Part shown: in pieces, positions 27,731 through 35,810 of the stretch
Layout of the letters: the number at the start of each line of letters is the position of its first letter
Position numbering within the stretch: the stretch's first letter is position 1
Source: Pseudomonadota bacterium
GTDB lineage: Bacteria; Desulfobacterota; Desulfobacteria; Desulfobacterales; Desulfosarcinaceae
Length of the DNA: 64,000 bases
NCBI GenBank assembly: GCA_023435265.1
Contig: JAEYRZ010000180.1
Span: 1 to 64,000 of the forward strand
Direction of reading: 5' to 3'
Made by a program: the position numbers and the translations under genes
Notes under the pieces: generated by a model
Told to the model about the DNA's origin: nothing
Database searches by the model: none
Seen by the model: the letters and a program-made list of their open reading frames with translations, nothing else

Positions 27731-28590
27731 TATTGTTTTTCTCCCAATAGTCCTTCCGGTTTGATGACCAGGACGAGCGCCATCAGCAGATAGATCAACG
27801 CCAGCGAAAATTCGGGGAACCAGAGCACACCGAAGGACTGGAGCTCGCCGATCACGAGCGAAGCCAATACTGCTCCGCCCAGGCTGCCCATGCCGCCCAC
27901 CACGATAACCACGAAGGCATCGATCAGGATGGACTCCGCCATCCCCGGAAAAACGCTCAGCAGAGGCCCGGCAACCACCCCGGCGAAGGCTGACAGGGCT
28001 GCGCCCACCCCATAAACGGCCATGAAGAAAAAGGGGACGTTGATACCCAGTGCGCCCACCATCTGACTATCGTCCACAGCGGCACGAACGATGATGCCGA
28101 CCCGTGTCTTATACAGGATCAGCGCCATGGCGAGACCCACGCAGACCGCCGCTCCGAAAACAAACAGCCGGTAAACCGGGTAGGTAAAGCCGAACAGGGT
28201 GACGGTATCTGTCAGAACGCCCGAGACCGTGATCGCCCGCGGCGCCGTTCCCCATATGAATTTCACGGCTTCCTGGATCAAGTAGGCCAGGCCGAACGTC
28301 AGCAGAAGTTCGTATACATGTCCGCCGGAATGGACTTTGCGCAGCAGGAACTTCTCGACGACCGATCCCAGCACGAGAAGCACCAGCGGGCTGATCACGA
28401 GGGCCAGCACGAAGCTGCCGCTGTACTGCATGATGGAGTATGCCGTATAGGCACCCAGCATATAAAAGGCGGCATGCGCGAAATTGAGTACGTTCATCAT
28501 GCCGAAGACAATCGTAAGCCCTGATGAGACCAGAAACAACAAGCCGGCATAGGCCAGGCCGTGCAGAAAAAAGACGAAGACTTCACTCAT
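27730..28590 (-). CDS. livH: Branched-chain-type ABC transporter permease LivH
   Basis: 286 aa from ATG 28590; the frame is open to 28737, but that extension is proline-rich, has no ribosome site and overlaps the preceding gene. Family landmarks are SSGLTIVFGMMNVLNFAHAAFY near residue 22 (given here in part: GMMNVLNFAHAAFYMLGAY) and VVGGMGSLGGAVLASLVIGE near 230. It pairs with LivM. Confidence 0.93.
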   Translation of the reverse strand: MSEVFVFFLHGLAYAGLLFLVSSGLTIVFGMMNVLNFAHAAFYMLGAYTAYSIMQYSGSFVLALVISPLVLLVLGSVVEKFLLRKVHSGGHVYELLLTFGLAYLIQEAVKFIWGTAPRAITVSGVLTDTVTLFGFTYPVYRLFVFGAAVCVGLAMALILYKTRVGIIVRAAVDDSQMVGALGINVPFFFMAVYGVGAALSAFAGVVAGPLLSVFPGMAESILIDAFVVIVVGGMGSLGGAVLASLVIGELQSFGVLWFPEFSLALIYLLMALVLVIKPEGLLGEKQ

Positions 28591-28643
28591 ATCGGTTTTC
28601 CCCAGTATCCTGAAAGGTGCCGGCGGTGGCGCACCAATGCGTA

Positions 28644-29600
28644 TTATAAGGGGTGTTTCGGATTCACTTGCGAGAGGATGCTCAGCAGCACGCTGTTCCG
28701 CTGCTCTACGACGCGCTTGCGCTTGTCCGGGGGCCAATCGTGGAAACCGCGTCCGTTTTTGGCACCGGTTGCGCCTTGTTTAAGCTTTTCGGCTAAGAGG
28801 TGCGACGGTGTTGTCGAGCGATCGAGATGCTGGAGCAGGTTTGCCTGAACTTGGTAGGTGAGGTCCAAACCGGCCAGATCTGCGGTTTCCAGCGGTCCGA
28901 GAAACGCCAGGCGCAGGCCAAAGGCGCTTTTCACGACCGTGTCCACATCCTCGGCGCTGGCGATGCCATTTTCGACCAGTTTAATTGCTTCATGCCATAG
29001 AGCGTGCTGCATGCGGTTGCCTAAAAAGCCGGGGACATCTTTTAGCACGCGCACAGGTGTTTTTCCTACCTGCCGCATAAAATGATAGACATTCTCGAAA
29101 ACATCTTCGGCTGTCTGATCTGCCTTGATCACCTCGACACAGGGTATAATGTGAGGCGGGTTCCAGAAGTGGGTGCCCAAAACCCGTTCCGGGTGAAGCA
29201 ATCCTTCGGCGATCCTGGATATTTGAATCGCCGAGGTATTGCTGGCGAGAATCGTTCCGCAAGGCACCAATTGCTCCATTTCCGAAAAAACCAGACGCTT
29301 GAGCGCCAGGTTTTCGCTGACCGCTTCGATAATCAAAGCCCTGTCCCGGCACATATCTTCCATGCTGGCGGCTAAACGTATCCGCTTCAGGCACGGTTCA
29401 ATCTCGTCGTCTTTCAGGAGCCCCGATCGTACAAAGACGTCCAAATTGTTCCGAACGCGATCCAGGCAGGCGGACAGGGTTTTTTCATCATGGTCGAAAA
29501 TTGCCACCTCGCAGCCCTTTACTGCGAATACCTGGGCGAGACCATGCCCCATCAGTCCTGCGCCTAAAATACCAATCCGCGTTCTTTCACCTGAAAGCAT
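28644..29600 (-). CDS. 3-hydroxyacyl-CoA dehydrogenase family protein
   Basis: 318 aa from ATG 29600 behind GAGGAAG. The Rossmann motif is IGILGAGLMGHGLAQVFA at residues 9-26. The catalytic region reads SNTSAIQISRIAEGL, then GTHFWNPPHIIPCVEVI with the His-Asn pair of the family. The C-terminal dimerisation domain is complete (DVPGFLGNRMQHALWHEAI). Members act on 3-hydroxyacyl-CoA, but close relatives such as L-carnitine dehydrogenase oxidise free hydroxy acids. As it shares an operon with a BKACE enzyme, which takes free beta-keto acids, a non-CoA substrate is plausible. Confidence 0.88.
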   Translation of the reverse strand: MLSGERTRIGILGAGLMGHGLAQVFAVKGCEVAIFDHDEKTLSACLDRVRNNLDVFVRSGLLKDDEIEPCLKRIRLAASMEDMCRDRALIIEAVSENLALKRLVFSEMEQLVPCGTILASNTSAIQISRIAEGLLHPERVLGTHFWNPPHIIPCVEVIKADQTAEDVFENVYHFMRQVGKTPVRVLKDVPGFLGNRMQHALWHEAIKLVENGIASAEDVDTVVKSAFGLRLAFLGPLETADLAGLDLTYQVQANLLQHLDRSTTPSHLLAEKLKQGATGAKNGRGFHDWPPDKRKRVVEQRNSVLLSILSQVNPKHPL

Positions 29601-29635
29601 TATGTCTTCCTCAACATGTCACCGGGCGATCCTGC

Positions 29636-30193
29636 TCAAGGCACGAAAATCACCATCACGCATTTTACATCCCGGTCGTCGGCCGGCCGCCCCAGATGAG
29701 GCACGCCGGAGTCGAAATACACACAGTCTCCGGTTTCCACGATGTATTCATCTTCTCCATGCAAAAACCGCATTGTGCCCTCGATAACCAGCAGCATTTC
29801 TTCGCCTTCATGCTGGAATAACGATTTATGCACGGATTTCGATGGAATGGTGAGGATATAGGGTTCCATCCGCTTGCCGGGAAAATGGTGGGCAAGGCTT
29901 TCGTAGAAATAACCAAAAGCGGAACCACTTCGCGCAATAAGCCTGCGCTCGCCCTTTCTGGTAACAGAACAGCGCACCGGAGCGCTCTCTTCTCCAAGAA
30001 GTTTGGACACCGTAACGCCCAAAGCCCTGGCAATAACGATTAAAGTCGAAATCGGTGGTGCTTTGTCGGAATTTTCGACCTTGGACAGATAACCTTTCGT
30101 TATGCCGGCCTTGCGGGATAAGTCCAGCAAGGTAAGCTTCTGTGAGAGGCGAAGCGCTTTTATATTCGCTCCAATTTCATGCTCCGGTAACAT
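29636..30193 (-). CDS. XRE-family regulator with C-terminal cupin
   Basis: 185 aa from ATG 30193, with AAGAGG upstream. An N-terminal helix-turn-helix (IKALRLSQKLTLLDLSRKAG, then GYLSKVENSDKAPPISTL; residues about 9-62) is followed by a cupin_2 domain at about 105-180 (FQHEGEEMLLVIEGTMRF). Such proteins sense a small ligand with the cupin and control an adjacent catabolic operon. It is the first gene in the run ending with BKACE, 35 bases before the dehydrogenase gene, so it probably regulates this cluster and itself. Confidence 0.88.
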   Translation of the reverse strand: MLPEHEIGANIKALRLSQKLTLLDLSRKAGITKGYLSKVENSDKAPPISTLIVIARALGVTVSKLLGEESAPVRCSVTRKGERRLIARSGSAFGYFYESLAHHFPGKRMEPYILTIPSKSVHKSLFQHEGEEMLLVIEGTMRFLHGEDEYIVETGDCVYFDSGVPHLGRPADDRDVKCVMVIFVP

Positions 30194-31098
30194 GGATACC
30201 TCTTGAGTAGATGCAGTTGGTACAACCCGACTGCGCGGATTGAAATGGGCAACGAGTTTGGTTTCCTTTACAGAAACCTTATATCCAGGACCATTGTCGC
30301 GCCGGGCCATTTCCAATTTGCTGTTCGGTTCTATATAATACCGCTGTTATTGTCGGTCCGCATTTCTGCTCGGGGCAAGCGACTCACGTTTTTCACAGCT
30401 GTTTCAATGCTCTTTGGAATTGCCTTCCGAGCGATTCTCCGAATCTTTGATAAATAAATTGGAATGCGGATATCTGAAATGCTCAAGTGTGTTTGCCTTA
30501 GCGCACCGGTGTGCCGGGCTATCCGGGCACAAGGACACGCCATAGCGGTTTGAAGTGCCGCTAAGGCTTGCTACGGGCGTCCCGCAAACTCGCTGGCGCT
30601 CAAACAGTGCGGGACGCTATCCTCCGCTGCGCCAAGCGGCACTAAAACCGATGGCTGACGTCCTTGCACCCGGATACCCCGGCACACCTTATCCGTGCCA
30701 TCGAACCAAACTGGAACTTGCCAGATAAGCGAAAATTGGATTTATTAAATTTCGGGCAATCGAAAGTTTCTTGAAAGGAAACCTATTCTCTTGAAAATCG
30801 CCTGTCAAGTTATTTTTTAATCGGGTTCGTATTAAAATGCCTTCTTATTCAATGAAGCATATTCAGAATTGCTGGTGGGATTGGAGGTGGCTGGGTGCGC
30901 AACGTCACGGACATTGACGACGAGGCCATCTGCCAAGCCCCGCCGGTTCAATCACTGCAATTGAGGCCGTGAAGCGTTACTAAGTCGGCCGCTGCCAGGA
31001 TCGATCAAACCAGCTTCTCGGTATTTCCTTCAAGGCAGGGAAAATCCACTGTGAGCCGCCCGGTGCGGACCGTACGCCGAGGGGTAGGGACTATGGTG
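30194..31098. other. Intergenic stretch with repeat and intron-like remnant
   Basis: About 900 bases with no credible gene. It contains the regulator's upstream region, the MITE-like copy A2 (30464-30732) and a segment at 30890-31130 that looks like the 3' part of a decayed group II intron. Short frames here on the minus strand come from the repeat. Confidence 0.5.
30464..30732. mobile_element. MITE-like repeat, full copy A2
   Basis: 269 bases, with the same ends and inverted internal arms as copy A1 but a shorter centre. The left end carries GCGGATATCTGAAATGCTCA, and the right end reads TTGCCAGATAAGCGA. The 8-mer AAATTGGA lies directly on both sides (30456-30463 and 30733-30740), a good candidate target-site duplication. 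Confidence 0.75.
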
Positions 31099-31130
31099 CT
31101 AATCCTCCCGGCCTGCCGATTGGGTGGCGA
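30890..31130 (-). other. Possible degenerate group II intron 3' remnant
   Basis: The plus strand contains TGTGAGCCGCCCGGTGCGGA at 31050-31069 followed by a paired stretch and CCGATT. This recalls the sequence following the reverse-transcriptase ORF in bacterial group II introns, with substitutions. No intron-encoded protein remains. Strand and exact ends are uncertain; the motif reads on the plus strand. The assignment rests on remembered consensus only. Confidence 0.3.
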
Positions 31131-31599
31131 TTAATCTGTCGGTGATGTCTGTGACCCTTGGATCATCGAGCACGCTTCGCCGAAAATGAAAGATCTGCCC
31201 ATTACTGTGGCTGGAGAAGCGGCCCAACTCACTGACGACCTCAATGGGAATGAGACCGGCATACGAAACGGAGAATGTGTGCGAATAAATAACCGCCGCA
31301 AGTACATCAAAGGGGCGCGCCGAGAGATTGCGCATGATGCCGAGCTGAACAGACTTGTTGTGTTCAGTTCGCCGGCGGCCTTTGATTTGGTAACGAACCC
31401 CAGCCGTGTCCGTAGCGTCATGTCCTGCAGCGGATTTGCTCTCCAGCGTGAGGCCGAGAGCGCGGGCCACGAGATACTCGCTGAAGTCTGCAACCGGGTT
31501 GTTTGCGCTTCGGATGACGCCGCGTGACCGAAGCTCCTCCATCAGGCTTGCGTAAGTCAACAAAAGCTCGCGATCTTTAAAAGTGCTCCAGTCGTTCAT
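31099..31599 (-). CDS. Putative PD-(D/E)XK-like nuclease, function unknown
   Basis: 166 aa. Not a family I can name with certainty. An N-terminal helix (LLLTYASLMEELRSRGV) leads to FSEYLVARALGL (Glu near 44), then HDATDTAGVRYQIKGRR (residues about 59-75). The Glu, then Asp, then QxK order is the active-site pattern of restriction-like nucleases. Soluble, no signal peptide. It lies in an accessory stretch near repeats and gene cassettes, which suits a mobile-element or defence-related origin. Confidence 0.5.
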   Translation of the reverse strand: MNDWSTFKDRELLLTYASLMEELRSRGVIRSANNPVADFSEYLVARALGLTLESKSAAGHDATDTAGVRYQIKGRRRTEHNKSVQLGIMRNLSARPFDVLAAVIYSHTFSVSYAGLIPIEVVSELGRFSSHSNGQIFHFRRSVLDDPRVTDITDRLIATQSAGRED

Positions 31600-31711
31600 T
31601 CATCCAGCCAATGACACGGCTCAGTAGCCGCGGCGATCGATCAGCGACCTTATCGTTTAAGTTCTTCCTAACAACGATATTGTTTCATTTTACTACTACC
31701 AGTGGAATTCG

Positions 31712-32818
31712 TCAGATATCGAATCGGTTGGCTGCAACGGCATCCTCATTCCACTCCAATCCAACGCCGGGCACGTCGGGGATATGTAGAAGGCTGTCGC
31801 TAATCTCATACGGCTTTTGGAGAATGGGATCTGCCCAATTTTGCCATTCCAACCAATGTGCGGTTTCGGTAACCCGCATTACATGAGCTGCCACTTCCGG
31901 GTAAAGATGAGTAGACACGGGAATACCTGCGGCCCCGGCAATGGCTGCAGCCCGGAGCCAACCGGTGACGCCGCCGATGCGCATGAAATCAGGCATCACC
32001 AAATCACAGGCTTTCTTCGTCAAAGCTTTGTGAAGTTCCCTTGGACCATAGAAGTTCTCGCCGATCTGGATTGGCGTTTTCAACTCTGCAGCCAGTTGAG
32101 CGTAGCCGTCGAGATTATCGTAGACGATGGGTTCCTCAATCCAGTCGAGTCCAAGGTCATCGATCATGTGGCATCGTTTCAAGGCTTCGCTCATGTCAAG
32201 GCCCTGATTGAAATCAACCATCAAGTGCATGTCATCGCCGACGGACTTGCGTACAGCTTCAACGGTTCTGATGTCTTCCTCCGGGCGGTCGCGCCCCATG
32301 CGTAGTTTCAAACCCAGGAACCCACCTTCTTCCCGCAATTCCACCGCCTCCGCCGCTACTTTTTCAGGTTGGCGCAGCCATAAGCCATTACTGTTGTATG
32401 CTTTGACCGGGCCGACAGAACCGCCCAACAGACGACAGAGCGGCATCTCAGCTGCCTTTGCAAGGGCATCCCAGGCAGCCATGTCGAGGCCGGCAGCGGC
32501 GATCATCGAAAGACCTTCATAACCGACGAAATGGAGGGACTTACGCGCGGTTTCGAAGAACTCAACCGGTGTGACCTGCTTCCCCCGAAGCAGGCCACCA
32601 AGGTCGGTAATGGCAGGCACCAGATACCTCATGGATTTTACGATATAGGGTTCAAGGTAACTTCGCCCTGTGACACCCTCCTCGGTATGAAGATCGATCA
32701 GTATAAGCGGCCAATCCTCAATGGTGGCAATTTTCGCGACGACAGGGCGCTCCAGTTTGAGCACTACCGGCCGCGCAGTGATTTCTCGGAGCGTGAGCGT
32801 TTCAAAATGCATCGTCAC
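31712..32818 (-). CDS. Mandelate racemase/muconate lactonizing-type enolase enzyme
   Basis: 368 aa, probably from GTG 32818, five bases after AAGGAG. It has the N-terminal capping domain, then the barrel ligands: KLR near residue 165, DFN (about 197), EEP (about 223), GEN (about 249), and a late THL His with LEW Glu (about 298 and 318). The order matches the mandelate racemase subgroup with a His base. The first catalytic motif is KxR instead of KxK, so racemisation by two bases is doubtful; dehydration of an acid sugar is more likely. It stands alone with unrelated neighbours. Confidence 0.82.
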   Translation of the reverse strand: MTMHFETLTLREITARPVVLKLERPVVAKIATIEDWPLILIDLHTEEGVTGRSYLEPYIVKSMRYLVPAITDLGGLLRGKQVTPVEFFETARKSLHFVGYEGLSMIAAAGLDMAAWDALAKAAEMPLCRLLGGSVGPVKAYNSNGLWLRQPEKVAAEAVELREEGGFLGLKLRMGRDRPEEDIRTVEAVRKSVGDDMHLMVDFNQGLDMSEALKRCHMIDDLGLDWIEEPIVYDNLDGYAQLAAELKTPIQIGENFYGPRELHKALTKKACDLVMPDFMRIGGVTGWLRAAAIAGAAGIPVSTHLYPEVAAHVMRVTETAHWLEWQNWADPILQKPYEISDSLLHIPDVPGVGLEWNEDAVAANRFDI

Positions 32819-32869
32819 AGGATCTCCTTTCTCTAAAAAAGCATGCTTTGCGTTACCTGACGCAAACGG

Positions 32870-33394
32870 TCACCTTTTCGTAAAGTATCTTCCCTCTACA
32901 AGTGGAAAGCAGTTCTCGTCTCTTATGTCTGTCACAGAACAGTTGCTATTCAGGCGTACGGGTTTTTTTACGTCGGCTGAAGTAGTCTTGTTATATGCAT
33001 CATCTTCTTCGGTCGAAACATAATAATAGTTCATAGCCATCGGGATATTCAAAGAAGCTATTTTCTGTAGTTCATTAGTTGAAAGTTCCATATTTCCCTG
33101 AGCACCTCTCCATACGATCCAAAAGACAATATCTTCCGCACCACATTTTTTGAAATTATCGATGTTATGTGCAACGTACTCAGCTAACCATTCAATTTTA
33201 GATTCGAGAGATATCTCGGGAGGGGTTACGATATTACAAGCTCCATAAGGATAAGGCCGCCCTCTATGCCTGCCTTTATCCGAGATTTGCCCACGTATTG
33301 TTTTCGCAGCTAAAGGGGCAGTTGATTGCTTCTCAAGTTCGAGAACATTTAGAAATTCACCCCCGTAGAGCGCAATATGGTTCAATAGGTTCAT
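32870..33394 (-). CDS. Hypothetical cassette-type protein
   Basis: 174 aa, family not recognised. Soluble and mixed alpha/beta by appearance; DIVFWIVWRGAQGNMELSTN and NIPMAMNYYYVSTEEDD are distinctive stretches. Codon use is much more AT-rich than the flanking housekeeping genes. On the minus strand its start lies 25 bases after an attC-like site (33419-33476), the position expected for an integron gene cassette. A short hairpin with a T run (TTTGCGT/ACGCAAA near 32850-32870) follows the stop. Confidence 0.55.
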   Translation of the reverse strand: MNLLNHIALYGGEFLNVLELEKQSTAPLAAKTIRGQISDKGRHRGRPYPYGACNIVTPPEISLESKIEWLAEYVAHNIDNFKKCGAEDIVFWIVWRGAQGNMELSTNELQKIASLNIPMAMNYYYVSTEEDDAYNKTTSADVKKPVRLNSNCSVTDIRDENCFPLVEGRYFTKR

Positions 33395-33418
33395 ACATCT
33401 TCATTTCCTTATTCAGTC

Positions 33419-33476
33419 ATATAACGGTTGGGCTTTGCCGCGAGGGAACCGAGTCGGCAACAGCCCCTGGTTAAGT
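33419..33476 (-). mobile_element. attC-like integron recombination site
   Basis: Read on the minus strand: ACTTAAC (consensus RYYYAAC, 33476-33470), then GGGCTGTTGCCG, a 14-base loop, CGGCAAAGCCC and GTTATAT (GTTRRRY-like, 33425-33419). The two inner arms pair fully except for one unpaired G, the extrahelical base typical of attC. The outer boxes pair in part. The upstream gene's stop codon (33471-33473) lies inside the first box, as is common for cassettes. Confidence 0.6.
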
Positions 33477-34007
33477 TCTTCTGCTTTTAGCTTTATCAAT
33501 TAATTCGACTATTCTATCGCTCTTCAAGATACAGAAAATTGACATTATTAGGACCATGGTTTGAGGTAAAAAGGGGTCGTGCGTAAAAAACCATACTTCT
33601 CTAACTTTCGTATGAAGAGAAGGCAGACCTGAAAGAACAGTAGCCGTTGCCGAAATGAAATAGTAAATGCCAATAATGATGATCCAAAATGACAAGCCTT
33701 CGTAGGAGAACTTTGCGTTCTTAGACTCAGCATTCATTTCATCTTCATTGTCAGATTTGGCATAAAAAAAGTCGACGATTGATTCTGAATTTTTGATGAA
33801 GATGAATGCTAAGGCTATAAAAACGATCGGATACAGGGACATTAAGAGGATATATAAAGGTCTGTTTGTTACAAACTCGGGTTGGTCAATTACTATTGCG
33901 CCGATAACGGCCGGTGTTGATCGGATGAATTGCACAATACAATAGAGTGCGAATGCTTTGACCACTATCCCAAAGACATCACGTTTTATCATGCGTTCCT
34001 CATTCAT
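33471..34007 (-). CDS. Hypothetical four-helix membrane protein (cassette-type)
   Basis: 178 aa. Four hydrophobic segments are visible: IVVKAFALYCIVQFIRS (about 10-30), PLYILLMSLYPIVFIALAFIF (50-70), LSFWIIIIGIYYFISATATVL (105-125) and MVLIMSIFCIL (152-162), with an acidic loop NEDEMNAESKN between. No family is recognised. The gene is AT-rich. It is bounded by a GTTAAGT core-type site 12 bases before its start and the attC-like site at its stop, so it looks like a complete gene cassette. Confidence 0.55.
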   Translation of the reverse strand: MNEERMIKRDVFGIVVKAFALYCIVQFIRSTPAVIGAIVIDQPEFVTNRPLYILLMSLYPIVFIALAFIFIKNSESIVDFFYAKSDNEDEMNAESKNAKFSYEGLSFWIIIIGIYYFISATATVLSGLPSLHTKVREVWFFTHDPFLPQTMVLIMSIFCILKSDRIVELIDKAKSRRT

Positions 34008-34310
34008 TGTGTTTTCTGAACTTAACTAGTGTTTATACAGTCTGCATAACTCCTTCATCAAAGCGTTATCAAGCTATATAAACCGCTTCTGCATTTCGAG
34101 AAATTGAGCTGATTTCCCGTAAAGGCGGTTGCTTACATTCGGTACGGTTATCAAGGCTGACGGTTTATACAGTCTGGATAACACCGGTGATGGACCTGCC
34201 CATGATTCAAGCTGAAGTGAGTTTTCAGCTTAGTTCCGAGTGCTCGTTTGAGTCAAGAATTCTGTGATGCCTTCACCACATCCGCTGCGATGTGCGTCAG
34301 ATGACCACAT
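34008..34310. other. Intergenic region with a motif present three times
   Basis: No gene. A 20-mer, GTTTATACAGTCTGCATAAC, is at 34031-34050. It recurs with one change at 34163-34182 and in inverted, diverged form at 34065-34083. The first two neighbours could form a hairpin. A GTTRRRY-type core site (minus strand GTTAAGT) is at 34026-34020. Confidence 0.5.
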
Positions 34311-35798
34311 TCAATAGCAGCTTCCGAGTTCTGCGGAGATTCGGGTGATGTTCTCTTGATTCAACCGTACGGCCTCCAGCACGCGGCCGTTGACGGCGTT
34401 GGCCTCTTTGATGCGTTGGTAGCTCAGGTACCAGTCCAGTGCGTTGTAGGATTGATTGATCGCCAGTTCGACGCCGCCGATGATCGGCATTTTTTTGGCG
34501 ACCCATTTGCCGAATACTGCGGCCGAGGCGGCGATTCTGGAGATGTCGAGCAGCGCCTTGAGTTGCGGGGCGTCCGTTGCGAAGTATTTCTGCATGCGGG
34601 GCTCTTCGAGCATTGCCTGAATTTCCTGGTTGGAGGCGTTCAGTTCCAGCATCAGGGCGGATACGCCGTTCTGGATGAAGCTCTGCCAGTCTTTGACGTT
34701 GCCGGTCAGCTCTGAGATGCGGCCTGCGGACGACAATTCTTTCAAACGTTTGATTTTTGCCGCGATGGCAGCCGTGTCCAGGCCGTCCTGCGCCATCTGT
34801 CCGGCATTCCGCTCGTAAATCTGCTGCAGGCGTTCCGCGGCTTTGCCGCGTCGGGTCAAGTCCTCCAGCAGCTGTCCTGAAAAATACTCCACCCCGTCCT
34901 TGGCCGCATTCAGCAGGGCATTGCGGTTGGCATTCTGCCAGGTGGTCAACTGCTCCTGGGCCAGGTCGATGGTCTTCTGGAACTTGCCGCGCTGGGCGAG
35001 GAACCCGTCGAGTTTTTTGGAGAGCGTGGCGCAAGCCGCCTCGGTCGGTCGTTCCTGGGCAGCGGGCCGTGCGGGCGTTGCAGCCGCTTTGATCATCCGT
35101 TCATCCTTTTTGAGGTTCTCGACCACATGGTTTCGCGCATTTCCGAGGTCCACCGCATCGGGATCGTTTTCAGGATAGACGAGAAGCCGGATTTGCTCAA
35201 TCGGCATCCGATCCCCAAAAAAAGGGGTTCCGCCGCTTGCGCCTTCAATGCCGGGATCTGAATCGAACGGCCTGCGGGCTTCGGCGGCGAGTCGTTCCAT
35301 CTCACCGTCCAGCGTTTTGAACTCCAGATCGGAGGCGGAGAGGGTTTTGTAACCCACCGCCGGTGCGTCCTCCAGGAGTTTGTAGGACTGCATCATCTTT
35401 TCGAACGCGGCCTGATCTTCAGCCTCCTTGGCCCTTTTCAGTTCTTCCTGCCGGCGGGCGATTTCGGCCGCTTTCTGTTTGGCGGCAAGCGCCTCCTTTT
35501 CGCCGGCGGCATTGTCGGCAAACATTGCAGTGAGCAGCGTTTCGAACAGGGTGCCCGCCACCATTGCATCGGTATCGCCCGACCCATACCTGTGCTTGTG
35601 TTTCGGCCCGCCCGTCTTGGGCCCGGGTGCAGAATAGGGGCAGCTCGTGGAATGGCTTCCATTCGGCAGTAATGCGCCGCAGAAGGCGCAGACGGGTTTG
35701 GATGCCTCTGGAACGGATTGGGCGCAAACAGGTGACGGATCGAAGCCGGTGGTTGCCAGCCAGATCCCCAGCAGGAACAGTTCAGGCCATCGGTTCAC
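34311..35798 (-). CDS. Secreted protein of unknown function
   Basis: 495 aa from GTG 35798. An N-terminal signal peptide (LFLLGIWLATTG region, probably cleaved near VCA) is followed by CAFCGALLPNGSHSTSCP (about 37-54), a possible secreted zinc-ribbon-like knuckle. A charged coiled-coil follows (ALAAKQKAAEIARRQEELKR, about 105-125), then long helical regions to the end and one moderately hydrophobic stretch near IPIIGGVELAI. No enzyme motif. The stop of its partner TPR lipoprotein gene lies 12 bases upstream. A decayed fragment matching its central part is at 36915-37010. Confidence 0.6.
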   Translation of the reverse strand: MNRWPELFLLGIWLATTGFDPSPVCAQSVPEASKPVCAFCGALLPNGSHSTSCPYSAPGPKTGGPKHKHRYGSGDTDAMVAGTLFETLLTAMFADNAAGEKEALAAKQKAAEIARRQEELKRAKEAEDQAAFEKMMQSYKLLEDAPAVGYKTLSASDLEFKTLDGEMERLAAEARRPFDSDPGIEGASGGTPFFGDRMPIEQIRLLVYPENDPDAVDLGNARNHVVENLKKDERMIKAAATPARPAAQERPTEAACATLSKKLDGFLAQRGKFQKTIDLAQEQLTTWQNANRNALLNAAKDGVEYFSGQLLEDLTRRGKAAERLQQIYERNAGQMAQDGLDTAAIAAKIKRLKELSSAGRISELTGNVKDWQSFIQNGVSALMLELNASNQEIQAMLEEPRMQKYFATDAPQLKALLDISRIAASAAVFGKWVAKKMPIIGGVELAINQSYNALDWYLSYQRIKEANAVNGRVLEAVRLNQENITRISAELGSCY

Positions 35799-35810
35799 GG
35801 TTCGATCCTG

